Shown one piece after another: positions 7,570 to 15,879 of a stretch of DNA of 64,000 nucleotides (positions within the stretch are counted from its first letter, which is position 1; each line of letters starts with the position of its first letter). This DNA comes from Gammaproteobacteria bacterium (GTDB lineage: Bacteria; Pseudomonadota; Gammaproteobacteria; Pseudomonadales; UBA5518): contig JADKDK010000002.1 in assembly GCA_016718385.1 (NCBI GenBank), positions 868,001-932,000 of the forward strand, read 5' to 3'. The position numbers were made by a program, and so were the translations under genes. The notes under the pieces were generated by a model that was given only the letters and a program-made list of their open reading frames with translations, had not been told where the DNA came from and searched no databases.

Positions 7570-8859
7570 TCAGTTCTCGACGCGCGGGCAGGCGCCGCCA
7601 ATGCGTGCAATCAGCTTCAGCAACGCAACGTAGTTTCCGGCCAGCACCGGAATGCCGCTCACCAGCAGCGCCACCGAGATCTGCCGCTCGGGGTCGGCCC
7701 AGGTGATGTTGTTCGCGAGCCCGATGTGGCCGAAGGCGTGCTGCGAGCGCTGACCGAACAGGCCCAGGGGCGCGCCACCCAGCATGAACCCCTGGCTGAA
7801 ACGCAGCGGCACGCCGATCGAGCGGTCGAGGACGTGGGGCCCGACTTCCATGGTGGCGCGCTGGATCGTCTCCGGCCGCAGGATCTGGCGGCCGTTCCAG
7901 CGCCCGCCGTCGAGCAGCATCTGGTAGAACGCGCCCACTTCCTCCGCGGTCGACACCATGTTGCCGGAGGGGATCACGGCCTTGTAGAAGTCGGCGGTGG
8001 CGAGCAGTTCCATCACGTCGTCAAAGGTCGCCCCGATCGCGCGGCGGGCAAAATCGTCCACCAGCCGGCAACCCTGGATTCCGGTCAGCGCCTGCTCGGC
8101 GATCTTCGCGCGCGCCGGCGCGCTGGCCCCGTAGTCCAGCACCTTCAGCCCCATAGGCTCCTTGAACCAGGTGCGCCAGGCCTTGCGGATGTCCATGCCG
8201 CTGACGCGGCGCACGATCTCGGCCAGGATCACGCCGCCGGTGATCGCGTGGTAGGCCTGCTCGCGCCCGAAGAGGTGCTGCGGCTGCGCCTCGCACAGCA
8301 ACTGCAGGCTCTGCTCGTGGTCGAGCACCACGCGCGGGTCGTCTACGTCGGCGATGCCCGGTATGCCGGCACGGTGCGACAGCAGGTGGTAGATCGTGGT
8401 GCGTTCCTTGCCGTGCCTGGCGAACTCGGGGATGTAGTGGCTGATCGGGTTGAGCAGGTTGATCTCGCCCTTTTCCTCCATGCGGTGCAGCACCATCGCG
8501 GTGATGGCCTTCGACGCCGAGAAGATGCAACTCGGCGTGGACGTGGTCGCGGGCACCTTCTGCGTCCCGGCGTCATCCTCGGGGCCGTTGCCGCGCGCAT
8601 GCCCGAGCGCGCGGTTGAACACCACCCTGCCCTGGCGGCGCAGGCAGAACATCACGGCCGGGTAGTAGCCGGTGCGGTACAGGTCCTCGACCGCGCGCCA
8701 GATCGCGGCGGCCTGCTTGTGCGCGATGCCCGCCTCGAGCGGATCGCATTCGGTGCTGCTGTCGATGTGCGTGACGGTCCCGATGTCGCGCGGCACCTCG
8801 ATGCGGTGCATGACGTTGCGCAGCGCGCGGCGCGGGAAATCCAGGGCAATGCTGCTCAT
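7570..8859 (-). CDS. beta-lactamase-family (class C-like) serine hydrolase/esterase
   Basis: The start at 8859 is set by a good Shine-Dalgarno (AAGGAT, 7 bases upstream); it gives 429 residues. The family nucleophile motif S-x-x-K is seen as SASK within a CIFSASKAITAM context, and HAFGHIGLANNITW near the C terminus supplies the HxG-type triad element of EstB-like and class C enzymes. No signal peptide is present, so it acts in the cytoplasm and is more likely an esterase or transesterase than an antibiotic-resistance enzyme. Its tight spacing to the crotonase (4 bases) suggests joint action on an acyl substrate. Confidence 0.85.
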   Translation of the reverse strand: MSSIALDFPRRALRNVMHRIEVPRDIGTVTHIDSSTECDPLEAGIAHKQAAAIWRAVEDLYRTGYYPAVMFCLRRQGRVVFNRALGHARGNGPEDDAGTQKVPATTSTPSCIFSASKAITAMVLHRMEEKGEINLLNPISHYIPEFARHGKERTTIYHLLSHRAGIPGIADVDDPRVVLDHEQSLQLLCEAQPQHLFGREQAYHAITGGVILAEIVRRVSGMDIRKAWRTWFKEPMGLKVLDYGASAPARAKIAEQALTGIQGCRLVDDFARRAIGATFDDVMELLATADFYKAVIPSGNMVSTAEEVGAFYQMLLDGGRWNGRQILRPETIQRATMEVGPHVLDRSIGVPLRFSQGFMLGGAPLGLFGQRSQHAFGHIGLANNITWADPERQISVALLVSGIPVLAGNYVALLKLIARIGGACPRVEN

Positions 8860-8887
8860 GCAGTGATCCTTGTCGGGTATCGCAATG

Positions 8888-9514
8888 TCATCGGGTGCCA
8901 GCGGCGCCGCAGTCGGCGTGCAGGCCTGGTTCCAGCAGCGCGAGCTGCTCACCCGCGCCGCAGCGCACCAGCTGCATCGCCTGCGCGATGTCCGCAGTGC
9001 TCAGGGGACCGTCGCGGAAGAAGCGCACGGATCCATCGGGCCCGAGGATGATGATCGCGCTCGACTTCGGACTCAGCTGCCATGCCTCGCGTCCGAGACC
9101 ATGCGCGTCCGCCACGATGCTCGAACGAAAATAGCGCTTCTTGTTGCTCTCGAGCTCGGAGAGCACCATGCCGCGCGTGCCGATCAGCGCATCGTCGAGG
9201 TTCACGATCGTGGTGAGATGATAGCGCCCGATCGGGATGTCCGAATCGCGCAGGGCATCGGTGAAGGGCTCGTTCAGCGATTTCGCCGACATGCGCGCCG
9301 CCAGGTACTGCAGCACCTGCACCTTGCCCGTGAGCGCGCCGCTCTGCCATGGCGCGAAGCGGATTGTCTCGCCGGCCAGTTGCAGCTCGCCGAGTTCCTC
9401 GATGCGCAGCGCCGGCAGCGACTCGCCGGTCTCCAGCGCGCTGACGTCGGCCGCGACGCCGGACGCGAGCGCCAGTGCCAGCGCGGCCAGCACGCGCGCG
9501 ATGCGCTCAGGCAC
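8888..9514 (-). CDS. ytfJ: YtfJ-family periplasmic thioredoxin-fold protein
   Basis: A 208-residue protein with a signal peptide (residues 1-22, ending VAADVSA). The body matches the YtfJ family closely: FAPWQSGALTGKVQVLQYLA, RMSAKSLNEPF, TTIVNLDDALIGTRGMV, ELESNKKRYF and AWQLSPKSSAIIILG. YtfJ proteins have a thioredoxin-like fold but no CxxC pair, and none is found here; their function is unknown. The first codons overlap the end of the P450 gene by 8 bases, so the two are co-transcribed. The association with a P450 is not typical of YtfJ in enterics. Confidence 0.85.
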   Translation of the reverse strand: MPERIARVLAALALALASGVAADVSALETGESLPALRIEELGELQLAGETIRFAPWQSGALTGKVQVLQYLAARMSAKSLNEPFTDALRDSDIPIGRYHLTTIVNLDDALIGTRGMVLSELESNKKRYFRSSIVADAHGLGREAWQLSPKSSAIIILGPDGSVRFFRDGPLSTADIAQAMQLVRCGAGEQLALLEPGLHADCGAAGTR

Positions 9515-10889
9515 GGCCCAGCGGCTCCAGTACCAGCGGCAGGTCGTCGGTGAGCTTGGCGAACGGGAAATGGATGATCGACGGGGGGTCGGGGTAGTTC
9601 GCCGGCAGGCTGAACCGGAAACGGCGCAGCATCTCGGTCATCACGCACTTGAACAGCATGTCGGCAAAGTGCAGCCCGATGCACTTGTGTGCACCGCCGC
9701 CGAAGGGCACCCACAGGTAGGGATGCTGCTTGTGCTCCTGGCGCCCTGGGCCGAAACGGTCCGGGTCGAAGCGTTGCGGTTCCTTCCAGTATTCCGGCAT
9801 GCGGTGCGAGAAGATCGGCGAGATCGCCACCATCGTGTCGGCCGGGATGCGGTAGCCGCCGAGCTCGGTCTCGCGGATGGTGCGGCGCATCAGCTGCGGC
9901 ACCGGGGGGTGCATGCGCAGGATCTCGTGGAAGGTCTGCTCCAGCAGCGGCACATTGGCGCCGAGATCGTCGTAGGCGAGGCTGCGGTCGAGGCCGAGCA
10001 CTTCCCCGCGCAGCCGCTCCTGCCACTCGGGGTGACGCGCCAGGTAGTAGGAGGCCATCGTCAACGCGCTGGTGGTGGTGTCGTGCGCCGCGAGCACAAG
10101 AAAGATCAGGTGATCGGCGACCACCTTGTCGGGGAAGTACTGGCCCTCCTCGGTCGTCTCCTTGCTGAAGTGGCTCATCATGTCCATGCCTTCGTCGCGC
10201 CGGCGCTGCGGCACGAGGCCCTGGAAATACTGCTCGAGATAGCGACGCCCGTTCATGCCCCGGTGATACACCAGGCCGAGCCCGGGCCAGTCCTTGCGCA
10301 CGATAGCGAGCGTGCCCGCCATCATGTCGAGGAACGCCTTGTTCAGCGGCGCGATCTCGTTATCGAGGTTCACGCCAACGAACACACGCGCCCCGACGTC
10401 GAGCAGCAACTCCTTGATGTGCGGGTAGTAGCGGAAACCGCTGCTTTCCTTGCCCCAGCGCTCCACGGTTGCCGCCGAGATCTCGTTGACGCTGTGCACG
10501 TAGTGCTGCATCGAGCTGGTCTTGAACGCGGTCTGCATGATGCGACGGTGGAACTTGTGCTCCGCGAAATCGCGCACCAGCAGGCCGCCGGCGAAGAAGT
10601 CCCCGAGTGGCGCGTCGTAGCCCATGCGCGCGGAATAGACCTGCTGCGGATCCATCACCAGCTCGCGGTTGTAGTCCGGGCCCAGCGCCCACACCATGTG
10701 CTGCCCCGTGAGCCGCGTGCGCGACACCGCACCGTAGCGGTCGTAGTGGCGCTTTATCACCGCGTGGGGATTCTTCAGCAGGGGCACCATCATGCCCAGA
10801 TACGGTAGGCCGTAGGCGCCGGGCAGGTGCGAGAGATCCTTGTTGTCGGGACGGTGGGTGTAATCGTGCTCGAGACTTGCCGCTTTCAT
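9507..10889 (-). CDS. cytochrome P450
   Basis: A 460-residue P450; the start at 10889 (MKAASLEHDYTH) is preferred over an upstream frame extension. The I-helix oxygen-activation motif AAHDTTTSAL, the K-helix E-x-x-R (EILR) and the heme-binding loop FGGGAHKCIGLHFADML with the axial Cys are all intact. The N terminus (LPGAYGLPYLG) resembles the CYP51/CYP26/CYP120-like group acting on sterols, retinoids or terpenoids. It has no membrane anchor. No ferredoxin or reductase gene is adjacent, so electrons must come from a partner elsewhere. It is divergent from a TetR-type gene, which probably controls it. Confidence 0.93.
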   Translation of the reverse strand: MKAASLEHDYTHRPDNKDLSHLPGAYGLPYLGMMVPLLKNPHAVIKRHYDRYGAVSRTRLTGQHMVWALGPDYNRELVMDPQQVYSARMGYDAPLGDFFAGGLLVRDFAEHKFHRRIMQTAFKTSSMQHYVHSVNEISAATVERWGKESSGFRYYPHIKELLLDVGARVFVGVNLDNEIAPLNKAFLDMMAGTLAIVRKDWPGLGLVYHRGMNGRRYLEQYFQGLVPQRRRDEGMDMMSHFSKETTEEGQYFPDKVVADHLIFLVLAAHDTTTSALTMASYYLARHPEWQERLRGEVLGLDRSLAYDDLGANVPLLEQTFHEILRMHPPVPQLMRRTIRETELGGYRIPADTMVAISPIFSHRMPEYWKEPQRFDPDRFGPGRQEHKQHPYLWVPFGGGAHKCIGLHFADMLFKCVMTEMLRRFRFSLPANYPDPPSIIHFPFAKLTDDLPLVLEPLGRA

Positions 10890-10940
10890 GGCGCCGCTGC
10901 TCCAATCATCTCGCTGCGCAGCCGGCAAACATGCCGGACG

Positions 10941-10961
10941 TTTGATATGTATATAATCTAA
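10941..10961. promoter_or_regulatory. candidate TetR operator overlapping a -10 box
   Basis: In the divergent P450/TetR interval, TTTGAT and ATCTAA form an imperfect inverted repeat with a 9-base spacer. It overlaps a perfect TATAAT (10952-10957) oriented toward the TetR gene. The position suits autoregulation and repression of the P450 gene. No strong -35 is seen. Confidence 0.4.
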
Positions 10962-11023
10962 GCGAACACCCGTTGCGACGCAATGCGGAGAAGCGTCGCG
11001 CCAGACCCGGAGAACTGAGCGCA

Positions 11024-11641
11024 GTGCGCAAGCTGGACCACGACCAGAGACGCCGCGAAATAGCCGAGGTGGCGGCCCGCCTCATCGCCGCCGACGGCAT
11101 GGCAGCCCTCACCACGCGCAGCATCGCGCGCGCCATGGGCTGCTCGATCGGCGTGCTGTCGCACTACTTCGAGAGCAAGGCCGGCATCGTCACGGCGGCC
11201 TTCGCCTGGGCCAGCGCGCGCATCGAGCAGCGCCTGGCGCGCGCGCTGGCCCGCGGCGTCAGCATCGACAACCTGCTGCCGCTGATCGAGGCCGCGCTGC
11301 CGCACGACCGGCAATCGCGTATCGAGTGGGGCGTGCGGCTGCAATTGTGGAGCCACGCGGCGGCGGATGCCGGGGCAGCCGCGGTGCTGCGCACCGACAT
11401 GGAGCGCAACCGCGCGCTGCTGGCCTCAGTGATCGTGCAACTGCAGCATCAGCAGGAGGTCCGGCCCGCGATCGACGCCAACAACGTGGCGCAAATGCTG
11501 ATGGACCTGATGCACGGCATGGGTTTCGCGGCCCTGTTGCGGCTGCACCACGCCGGACACGACCCGGTCGCGGCATTCAACGTGCTGGTCGATGACCTGC
11601 GCAACGGCGACAGCGGCGGCACGCGCGGCGGTGCCGCCTGA
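11024..11641 (+). CDS. TetR-family transcriptional regulator
   Basis: The GTG at 11024, with GGAGAA about 12 bases upstream, gives 205 residues and a normal TetR start (VRKLDHDQRRREIAEVAARLI); a TTG at 10973 in the same frame would add 17 residues. The N-terminal helix-turn-helix is typical: MAALTTRSIARAMGCSIGVLSHYFESKAGIV. The C-terminal ligand domain (about residues 70-195) resembles the BetI-like branch. It lies head-to-head with the P450 gene, so it likely represses that cluster in response to the P450 substrate or product. Confidence 0.88.
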   Translation: MRKLDHDQRRREIAEVAARLIAADGMAALTTRSIARAMGCSIGVLSHYFESKAGIVTAAFAWASARIEQRLARALARGVSIDNLLPLIEAALPHDRQSRIEWGVRLQLWSHAAADAGAAAVLRTDMERNRALLASVIVQLQHQQEVRPAIDANNVAQMLMDLMHGMGFAALLRLHHAGHDPVAAFNVLVDDLRNGDSGGTRGGAA

Positions 11642-11675
11642 ACCGCAGCGAGGCAAACGTCGTACGCCGCAGCCG

Positions 11676-11686
11676 CCCCCCCCCCC
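11676..11686. repeat. poly-C tract (11 C)
   Basis: An uninterrupted run of eleven C between the TetR gene and the dodecin gene, about 80 bases upstream of the dodecin start. Tracts of this length are prone to slippage and to sequencing error. No promoter spacing dependent on it is obvious. Confidence 0.6.
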
Positions 11687-11764
11687 GTGCCGCATGGGTT
11701 GGCCGCGCCCGATCTGGCATACTGGATCCGTGACCGAGCAGATCCATCCCGAGGGAGGTGTGCC

Positions 11765-11980
11765 ATGTCCGATCATCATGTCTACAAGAAGGTCGAGATC
11801 GTCGGTTCCTCACGCATCGGCATCGAGGATGCGATCAACAACGCGCTGGCCGAGTGCAGCAAGAGCATCCAGAACCTGGAATGGTTCGAGGTCGTGGAGA
11901 CCCGCGGCCATGTCCAGCACGGCCAGGTGGGGCACTACCAGGTGGTGCTGAAGGTAGGCTTCAAGATCCAGGGCAGCTGA
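11765..11980 (+). CDS. dodecin (flavin-binding storage protein)
   Basis: The ATG at 11765 follows a strong GGAGG. The 71-residue product carries the dodecin pattern: VYKKVEIVGSS, IEDAINNALAECSKSI, NLEWFEVVETRGHV, GHYQVVLKVGFKI. Dodecins form hollow dodecamers that bind FMN/FAD or related flavins; the Trp that stacks the isoalloxazine ring (in NLEWFEV) is present. It is monocistronic, between a TetR gene and a convergent membrane-protein gene. Confidence 0.93.
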   Translation: MSDHHVYKKVEIVGSSRIGIEDAINNALAECSKSIQNLEWFEVVETRGHVQHGQVGHYQVVLKVGFKIQGS

Positions 11981-12042
11981 GCCCGAGGCTCAGGCAGGCG
12001 TCCGCGGATCGACGCCCGCGGCGGGCGACGCGCTCAGCGGCT

Positions 12043-12477
12043 CTACTTCCATACATCCACGCCCGAGCGCCTGTCCTTGCCCTGGCGGCGGTCTTCCTTG
12101 AAACGCACGTCGTCGCGCCGGTCCGGCACGAGGCGCCGCGGTCCGCGGCGCCGCCCGATGACCTGGTGCAGCTTGCAGCCGCAGGCTTCGCGGTCGCAGC
12201 CGGGAACGGGCAGCGTCGGCGCGTGGTGCTCGGCAAAGGTGCGGCCGCGCAGCCTCAGTACCGCCTCGCAGCAATCCTTCTGCGGAAACAGCATCGTGCC
12301 ACGGTAATCGTCGATGGCCTCCGACGGCGCCTTGCCTCGCCCGGGCGGGTTCGCGGCGGCGCTCGCGCCACGCGATCCCGTGCGTGGCGCGAGCTTGCGT
12401 GACGGCGCCGCCGCGCGGCCGCGCAGCGCGAACACGGCGCCGGCCACGACGACGGCGAGCAGAATCCACCAGATCAT
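12043..12477 (-). CDS. membrane-anchored Cys- and DRR-motif protein of unknown function
   Basis: A 144-residue protein with one N-terminal transmembrane helix (WWILLAVVVAGAVFAL), a basic linker and a soluble C-terminal half. That half contains clustered cysteines (DCCEAV, CDREACGC), which could bind a metal, and ends in repeated Asp-Arg-Arg units (PDRRDD, EDRRQGKDRRSG). The block from DYRGTMLFPQ to the C terminus looks conserved rather than random, but I do not recognise the family. It lies downstream of trpS on the same strand with about 75 bases between. Confidence 0.6.
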   Translation of the reverse strand: MIWWILLAVVVAGAVFALRGRAAAPSRKLAPRTGSRGASAAANPPGRGKAPSEAIDDYRGTMLFPQKDCCEAVLRLRGRTFAEHHAPTLPVPGCDREACGCKLHQVIGRRRGPRRLVPDRRDDVRFKEDRRQGKDRRSGVDVWK

Positions 12478-12550
12478 CAGGACACCTCCTCCCCGATTTG
12501 CCCCGCAGCGGCAAGGACCAGCCCGAAGTATAGGCCAAGGCGCCCGTCGC

Positions 12551-13561
12551 TCACGCGTCCACGGGTCGCAGGCCGACCGAGGCGCGCAGCTCCTGCATGA
12601 ACGGCCGGCTGAAGGCGCGCGCGCGCTCGGCGCCCTCGCGCAGCAGTTTCTCGATCAGGGAGGGCTGCGCCATCAGCGCCTCGTAGCGCTCGCGCGGCTC
12701 GCGGAGCTCCGCGTTGACCAGTTCGAACAGGCGGCGTTTGGCTTCGCCCCACGCGATGCCGTCTGCGAACTCGCGCCGCATCTCCTCGCGCTGCCCGGGC
12801 GTCGCGAACGCCGCCCAGACCTGGAAAACCGTCGACTCGTCCGGATTCTTCGGCTCCCCCGGCTCCTGCAGATTGGTCTTGATGCGGTTGATGTGCTTCT
12901 GCAGCTGCTTCTCGGGCAGGAACAGCGGGATGGTGTTGCCGTAGCTCTTGCTCATCTTGCGCCCGTCGAGCCCCTGCAGCACCGCAACGTGCTCGTCGAC
13001 CACCGCGCTCGGCAGCACGAAATGCTCGCCGTAGTGGTAATTGAAACGCTGCGCGATGTCGCGCGCCATCTCGACGTGCTGGATCTGGTCGCGACCCACG
13101 GGCACGCGATCGGCGTTGAACATCAGGATGTCCGCCGCCATCAGCACCGGGTAGCTGTACAGACCCATCGTGATGCCGAAATCGTCGTCCTGCCCGGCCT
13201 CCTGGTTGGCCTGAACCGCGGCCTTGTAGGCGTGTGCGCGGTTCATCAGGCCCTTGGCGGTCATGCAGGTCAGCATCCACGTGAGCTCGGTGATCTCCGG
13301 CACGTCCGACTGGCGGTAGAACACCACGCGCTCGGTATCCAGCCCCAGCGCCAGCCAGGTCGCGGCGATCTCGCGCGTGGAGCGCCCCAGCGCCTGGGCG
13401 TCCTGGCTCTTGATCATCGAGTGCAGGTCGGCGAGGAAATAGAACGACTGCACGTCCGGCTGCAGGCTCGCTGCGATCGCGGGACGGATGGCGCCGACGT
13501 AGTTGCCGAGGTGCGGCGTGCCGGTGGTGGTGATGCCGGTGAGAACGCGCTGCTTTTTCAT
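12551..13561 (-). CDS. trpS: tryptophanyl-tRNA synthetase
   Basis: Class I synthetase of 336 residues charging tRNA-Trp. The start MKKQRVLTGITTTG at 13561 is the family start. The HIGH-like motif is TPHLGNYVGA and the KMSKS loop GRKMSKSYGN. The tryptophan pocket region (YPVLMAADILMF, VGRDQIQHVEMARDIA) is intact. The product matches the usual bacterial length. Confidence 0.96.
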   Translation of the reverse strand: MKKQRVLTGITTTGTPHLGNYVGAIRPAIAASLQPDVQSFYFLADLHSMIKSQDAQALGRSTREIAATWLALGLDTERVVFYRQSDVPEITELTWMLTCMTAKGLMNRAHAYKAAVQANQEAGQDDDFGITMGLYSYPVLMAADILMFNADRVPVGRDQIQHVEMARDIAQRFNYHYGEHFVLPSAVVDEHVAVLQGLDGRKMSKSYGNTIPLFLPEKQLQKHINRIKTNLQEPGEPKNPDESTVFQVWAAFATPGQREEMRREFADGIAWGEAKRRLFELVNAELREPRERYEALMAQPSLIEKLLREGAERARAFSRPFMQELRASVGLRPVDA

Positions 13562-13707
13562 GCGGGACTGCCCTGGATGAGGCCGCGTATCATACGTATC
13601 GGTGCCGCGATGCGCCAATGGGCGGCCCGCGATTGACCGCTCCGCGCGCGCTGCCTATGCTCGCGCCGGCCCCACATTCCAGCCCCCCTCTGCGGAGACC
13701 CCGGCAC

Positions 13708-14499
13708 ATGGCAACGTTCTCTACCCTCGACTTCGTCATCGACAGCGGCATCGCGCGCATCACCCTGAACCGACCCGATGCCGCCAACGGCATCAGCATG
13801 CAGCTGGCGCAGGAACTGCTGCAGGCCTCGCTGGCCTGCCGCTGCTCCACGGCGGTGCGCGCGGTGCTGCTGACCGGCAAGGGACGCATGTTCTGCGCCG
13901 GCGGCGACCTCAACAGCTTCGTCGAGAACGCCGGCAACCTGGAGGGCTTCATCAAGGAGCTCACGACCTACCTGCACGCGGCAATCGCCAATTTCGCGCA
14001 CATGCGCGCGCCGCTGGTCATCGCGGTCAACGGCGCCGCTGCCGGCGCCGGTTTCAGCCTCGCCGCCTGCGGCGACCTGGTGCTGGCGGCGCGCTCGGCG
14101 AAGTTCTCGATGGCCTACACCGGTGCCGGCCTGGTACCCGACGGCAGCGCCAGCTATTTCCTGCCGCGCATCGTTGGCCTGCGCCGTGCGCAGGAACTGA
14201 TCCTCACGAATCGCCGCCTCGGCGCCGAGGAAGCACTCGAGTGGGGACTGCTGACGCGCGTGGTCGAGGATACCGAACTGGCCGCCGAAGCCCAAAAGCT
14301 GGCCGCGCAGATCGCCGCGGGCCCCACCGGGGCCTATGGCGCCGTGAAGAAACTGCTGGCCACCAGCTTCGACGCGACACTGGAGACGCAGATGGAGCTC
14401 GAGGGCGCAGCAATCGCCGCGGCCGCGATCTCGCGCGACGGCCTGGAAGGCGTCGCCGCATTCCTCGGCAAGCGCGCGCCGGTGTTTACCGGCACGTAA
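13708..14499 (+). CDS. enoyl-CoA hydratase/isomerase-family protein
   Basis: A 263-residue crotonase starting MATFSTLDFVIDSG. The oxyanion segments RMFCAGGDLNSF and NGAAAGAGFSLAACGDL are clear. Both positions that carry catalytic Glu in classical hydratases hold other residues (Ser in AGFSLAA; a YTGAGLVPDG segment), which fits PaaG-like isomerases or a crotonase with a different chemistry. It is divergent from trpS with 146 bases between and ends just before a REP pair. No coupled gene is seen. Confidence 0.85.
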   Translation: MATFSTLDFVIDSGIARITLNRPDAANGISMQLAQELLQASLACRCSTAVRAVLLTGKGRMFCAGGDLNSFVENAGNLEGFIKELTTYLHAAIANFAHMRAPLVIAVNGAAAGAGFSLAACGDLVLAARSAKFSMAYTGAGLVPDGSASYFLPRIVGLRRAQELILTNRRLGAEEALEWGLLTRVVEDTELAAEAQKLAAQIAAGPTGAYGAVKKLLATSFDATLETQMELEGAAIAAAAISRDGLEGVAAFLGKRAPVFTGT

Positions 14500-14508
14500 T
14501 TTGTGTCC

Positions 14509-14584
14509 GTAGGTCGCCATTCATGGCGACTGGCACGACGGGTTCGGCTTGGCCGAACCCTTGTCGGGCTGAAGCCCGACCTAC
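14509..14584. repeat. REP pair with central hairpin
   Basis: A left GTAG-headed REP at 14509-14530 (stem GTCGCCATTCATGGCGAC), a separate hairpin at 14540-14560 (GGGTTCGG...CCGAACCC) and an inverted REP at 14563-14584 (stem GTCGGGCTGAAGCCCGAC, CTAC tail). The stems of the two REPs differ but the ends match those at 6736-6804. The CTAC tail forms the TAG stop of apeB on the minus strand. It separates convergent genes. Confidence 0.85.
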
Positions 14585-15879
14585 AGCGCCGGCTGGCGGA
14601 AGAAGCGCGACAGCACGCGCGCGAGCGCGTGCAGGTCGCTGGTGCCCGCCAGCTCGCGCGGCGAGTGCATCGCGAAGGTGGGCACGCCCACATCGAGCGT
14701 GCGCACGCCCACGTTTGCCGCCGTAAGCGGGCCGATGGTGCTGCCGCATGCCATGTCGCTGCGCACCGCAAAGCTCTGCACCGGCACGCCCTCTGCCTCG
14801 CACAGCCAGCGGAAAAGCGCCGCGGTCTCACTGTTGGTCGCATAGCGCTGGCTGGCATTGACCTTGATCACCGGCCCGGCGTTGAGCGCCGGACCGTGGT
14901 TCCCGTCGTGCTTGTCGGCAAAGTTGGGGTGCACACCGTGCGCATTGTCCGCCGAGATCATCAGCGACGACGCCAGCGCGCGCTCGCGCCGCTCGCGCTC
15001 CGGCAGCAGCCGCGCCAGCAGCGAGTTCAGCATGGGGCCCTGCGCCCCCGCGGCCGAGACGCTGCCCACTTCCTCGTGGTCGTTGCAGACCATGATGGCG
15101 TCGAACTCGCCGTCGGACTCCATCAGCGCGTGCACGCCGGCAAAGCAGCTGAGCAGGTTGTCGAGGCGCGCGCCGGCGATGAACTCGCGGTGCAGGCCCA
15201 CCAGCCGCGGCGGCTGAGTGTCGTAGAGCGACAGCTCGCAGTCGAGCACGCGCAACGCGCCGCAGTCCGGATGCTCCTCGCGCAGACGCCCGAGCACGAT
15301 GGCCGCGAAATCGCGCGGCTCGCTGTCGGCCAGCGCCAGCAGCGCGGGCAGGTGATTCTGCGCGTTCACCGCGCGGCCGGAGTTGGCCTCGCGATCGAGG
15401 TGAATGGCGAGGCTGGGAATCACCGCTACCGGCTCGCGAAAATCGATCAGCGCATGCGCCACGCCGCCCGCCGTGGCGTAGCTGACGCGCCCGGCGATCG
15501 AGAGGTCGCGATCGAACCAGGGATTGAGCAGCGCGCCGCCGTAGACCTCGACACCGAGCTGCAGATAACCGCTGCGGCGCAGCTCCGGCCGCGGCTTCAG
15601 CCGCAGGCAGGGGCTGTCGGTGTGCGCACCGGCCATGCGCAGGCCCGCGTCCTCGGCGGCAACGCGACCCTTGACGAAGGCGATCAGCGAGGAGTCGTTG
15701 CGGCGCACGAAGTAGCGCCCACCCGCCTCGCAGGCCCAGGCATCCTGCTCGCGCAGTTCGCGGAAACCGCCCTCTTCCAGCAGCGAGGCCAGCGCGCCCA
15801 CGGCATGGAACGGCGTGGGCGATGCGCCGAGAAAGCACAGCAGTTCGTGGTTGAACGCGTCGCGCGCGGCCTCGTTCAT
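14581..15879 (-). CDS. apeB: M18-family aminopeptidase
   Basis: A 432-residue zinc aminopeptidase. Metal ligands and catalytic residues are visible in order: GAHTDSP (His), ARLDNL (Asp), NDHEEVGS (Glu pair), ISADNAH (Asp) and FAMHSPRE (His). The family releases N-terminal, often acidic or hydrophobic, residues from peptides in the cytoplasm. The start overlaps the upstream oxidoreductase stop by ATGA. Its stop codon lies inside a REP element. Confidence 0.95.
   Translation of the reverse strand: MNEAARDAFNHELLCFLGASPTPFHAVGALASLLEEGGFRELREQDAWACEAGGRYFVRRNDSSLIAFVKGRVAAEDAGLRMAGAHTDSPCLRLKPRPELRRSGYLQLGVEVYGGALLNPWFDRDLSIAGRVSYATAGGVAHALIDFREPVAVIPSLAIHLDREANSGRAVNAQNHLPALLALADSEPRDFAAIVLGRLREEHPDCGALRVLDCELSLYDTQPPRLVGLHREFIAGARLDNLLSCFAGVHALMESDGEFDAIMVCNDHEEVGSVSAAGAQGPMLNSLLARLLPERERRERALASSLMISADNAHGVHPNFADKHDGNHGPALNAGPVIKVNASQRYATNSETAALFRWLCEAEGVPVQSFAVRSDMACGSTIGPLTAANVGVRTLDVGVPTFAMHSPRELAGTSDLHALARVLSRFFRQPAL

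Noticed and set aside
7570..8859. Beta-lactamase resistance gene
   Set aside because: The S-x-x-K motif is present, but there is no signal peptide and the neighbours are metabolic, so an esterase-like role is more likely.
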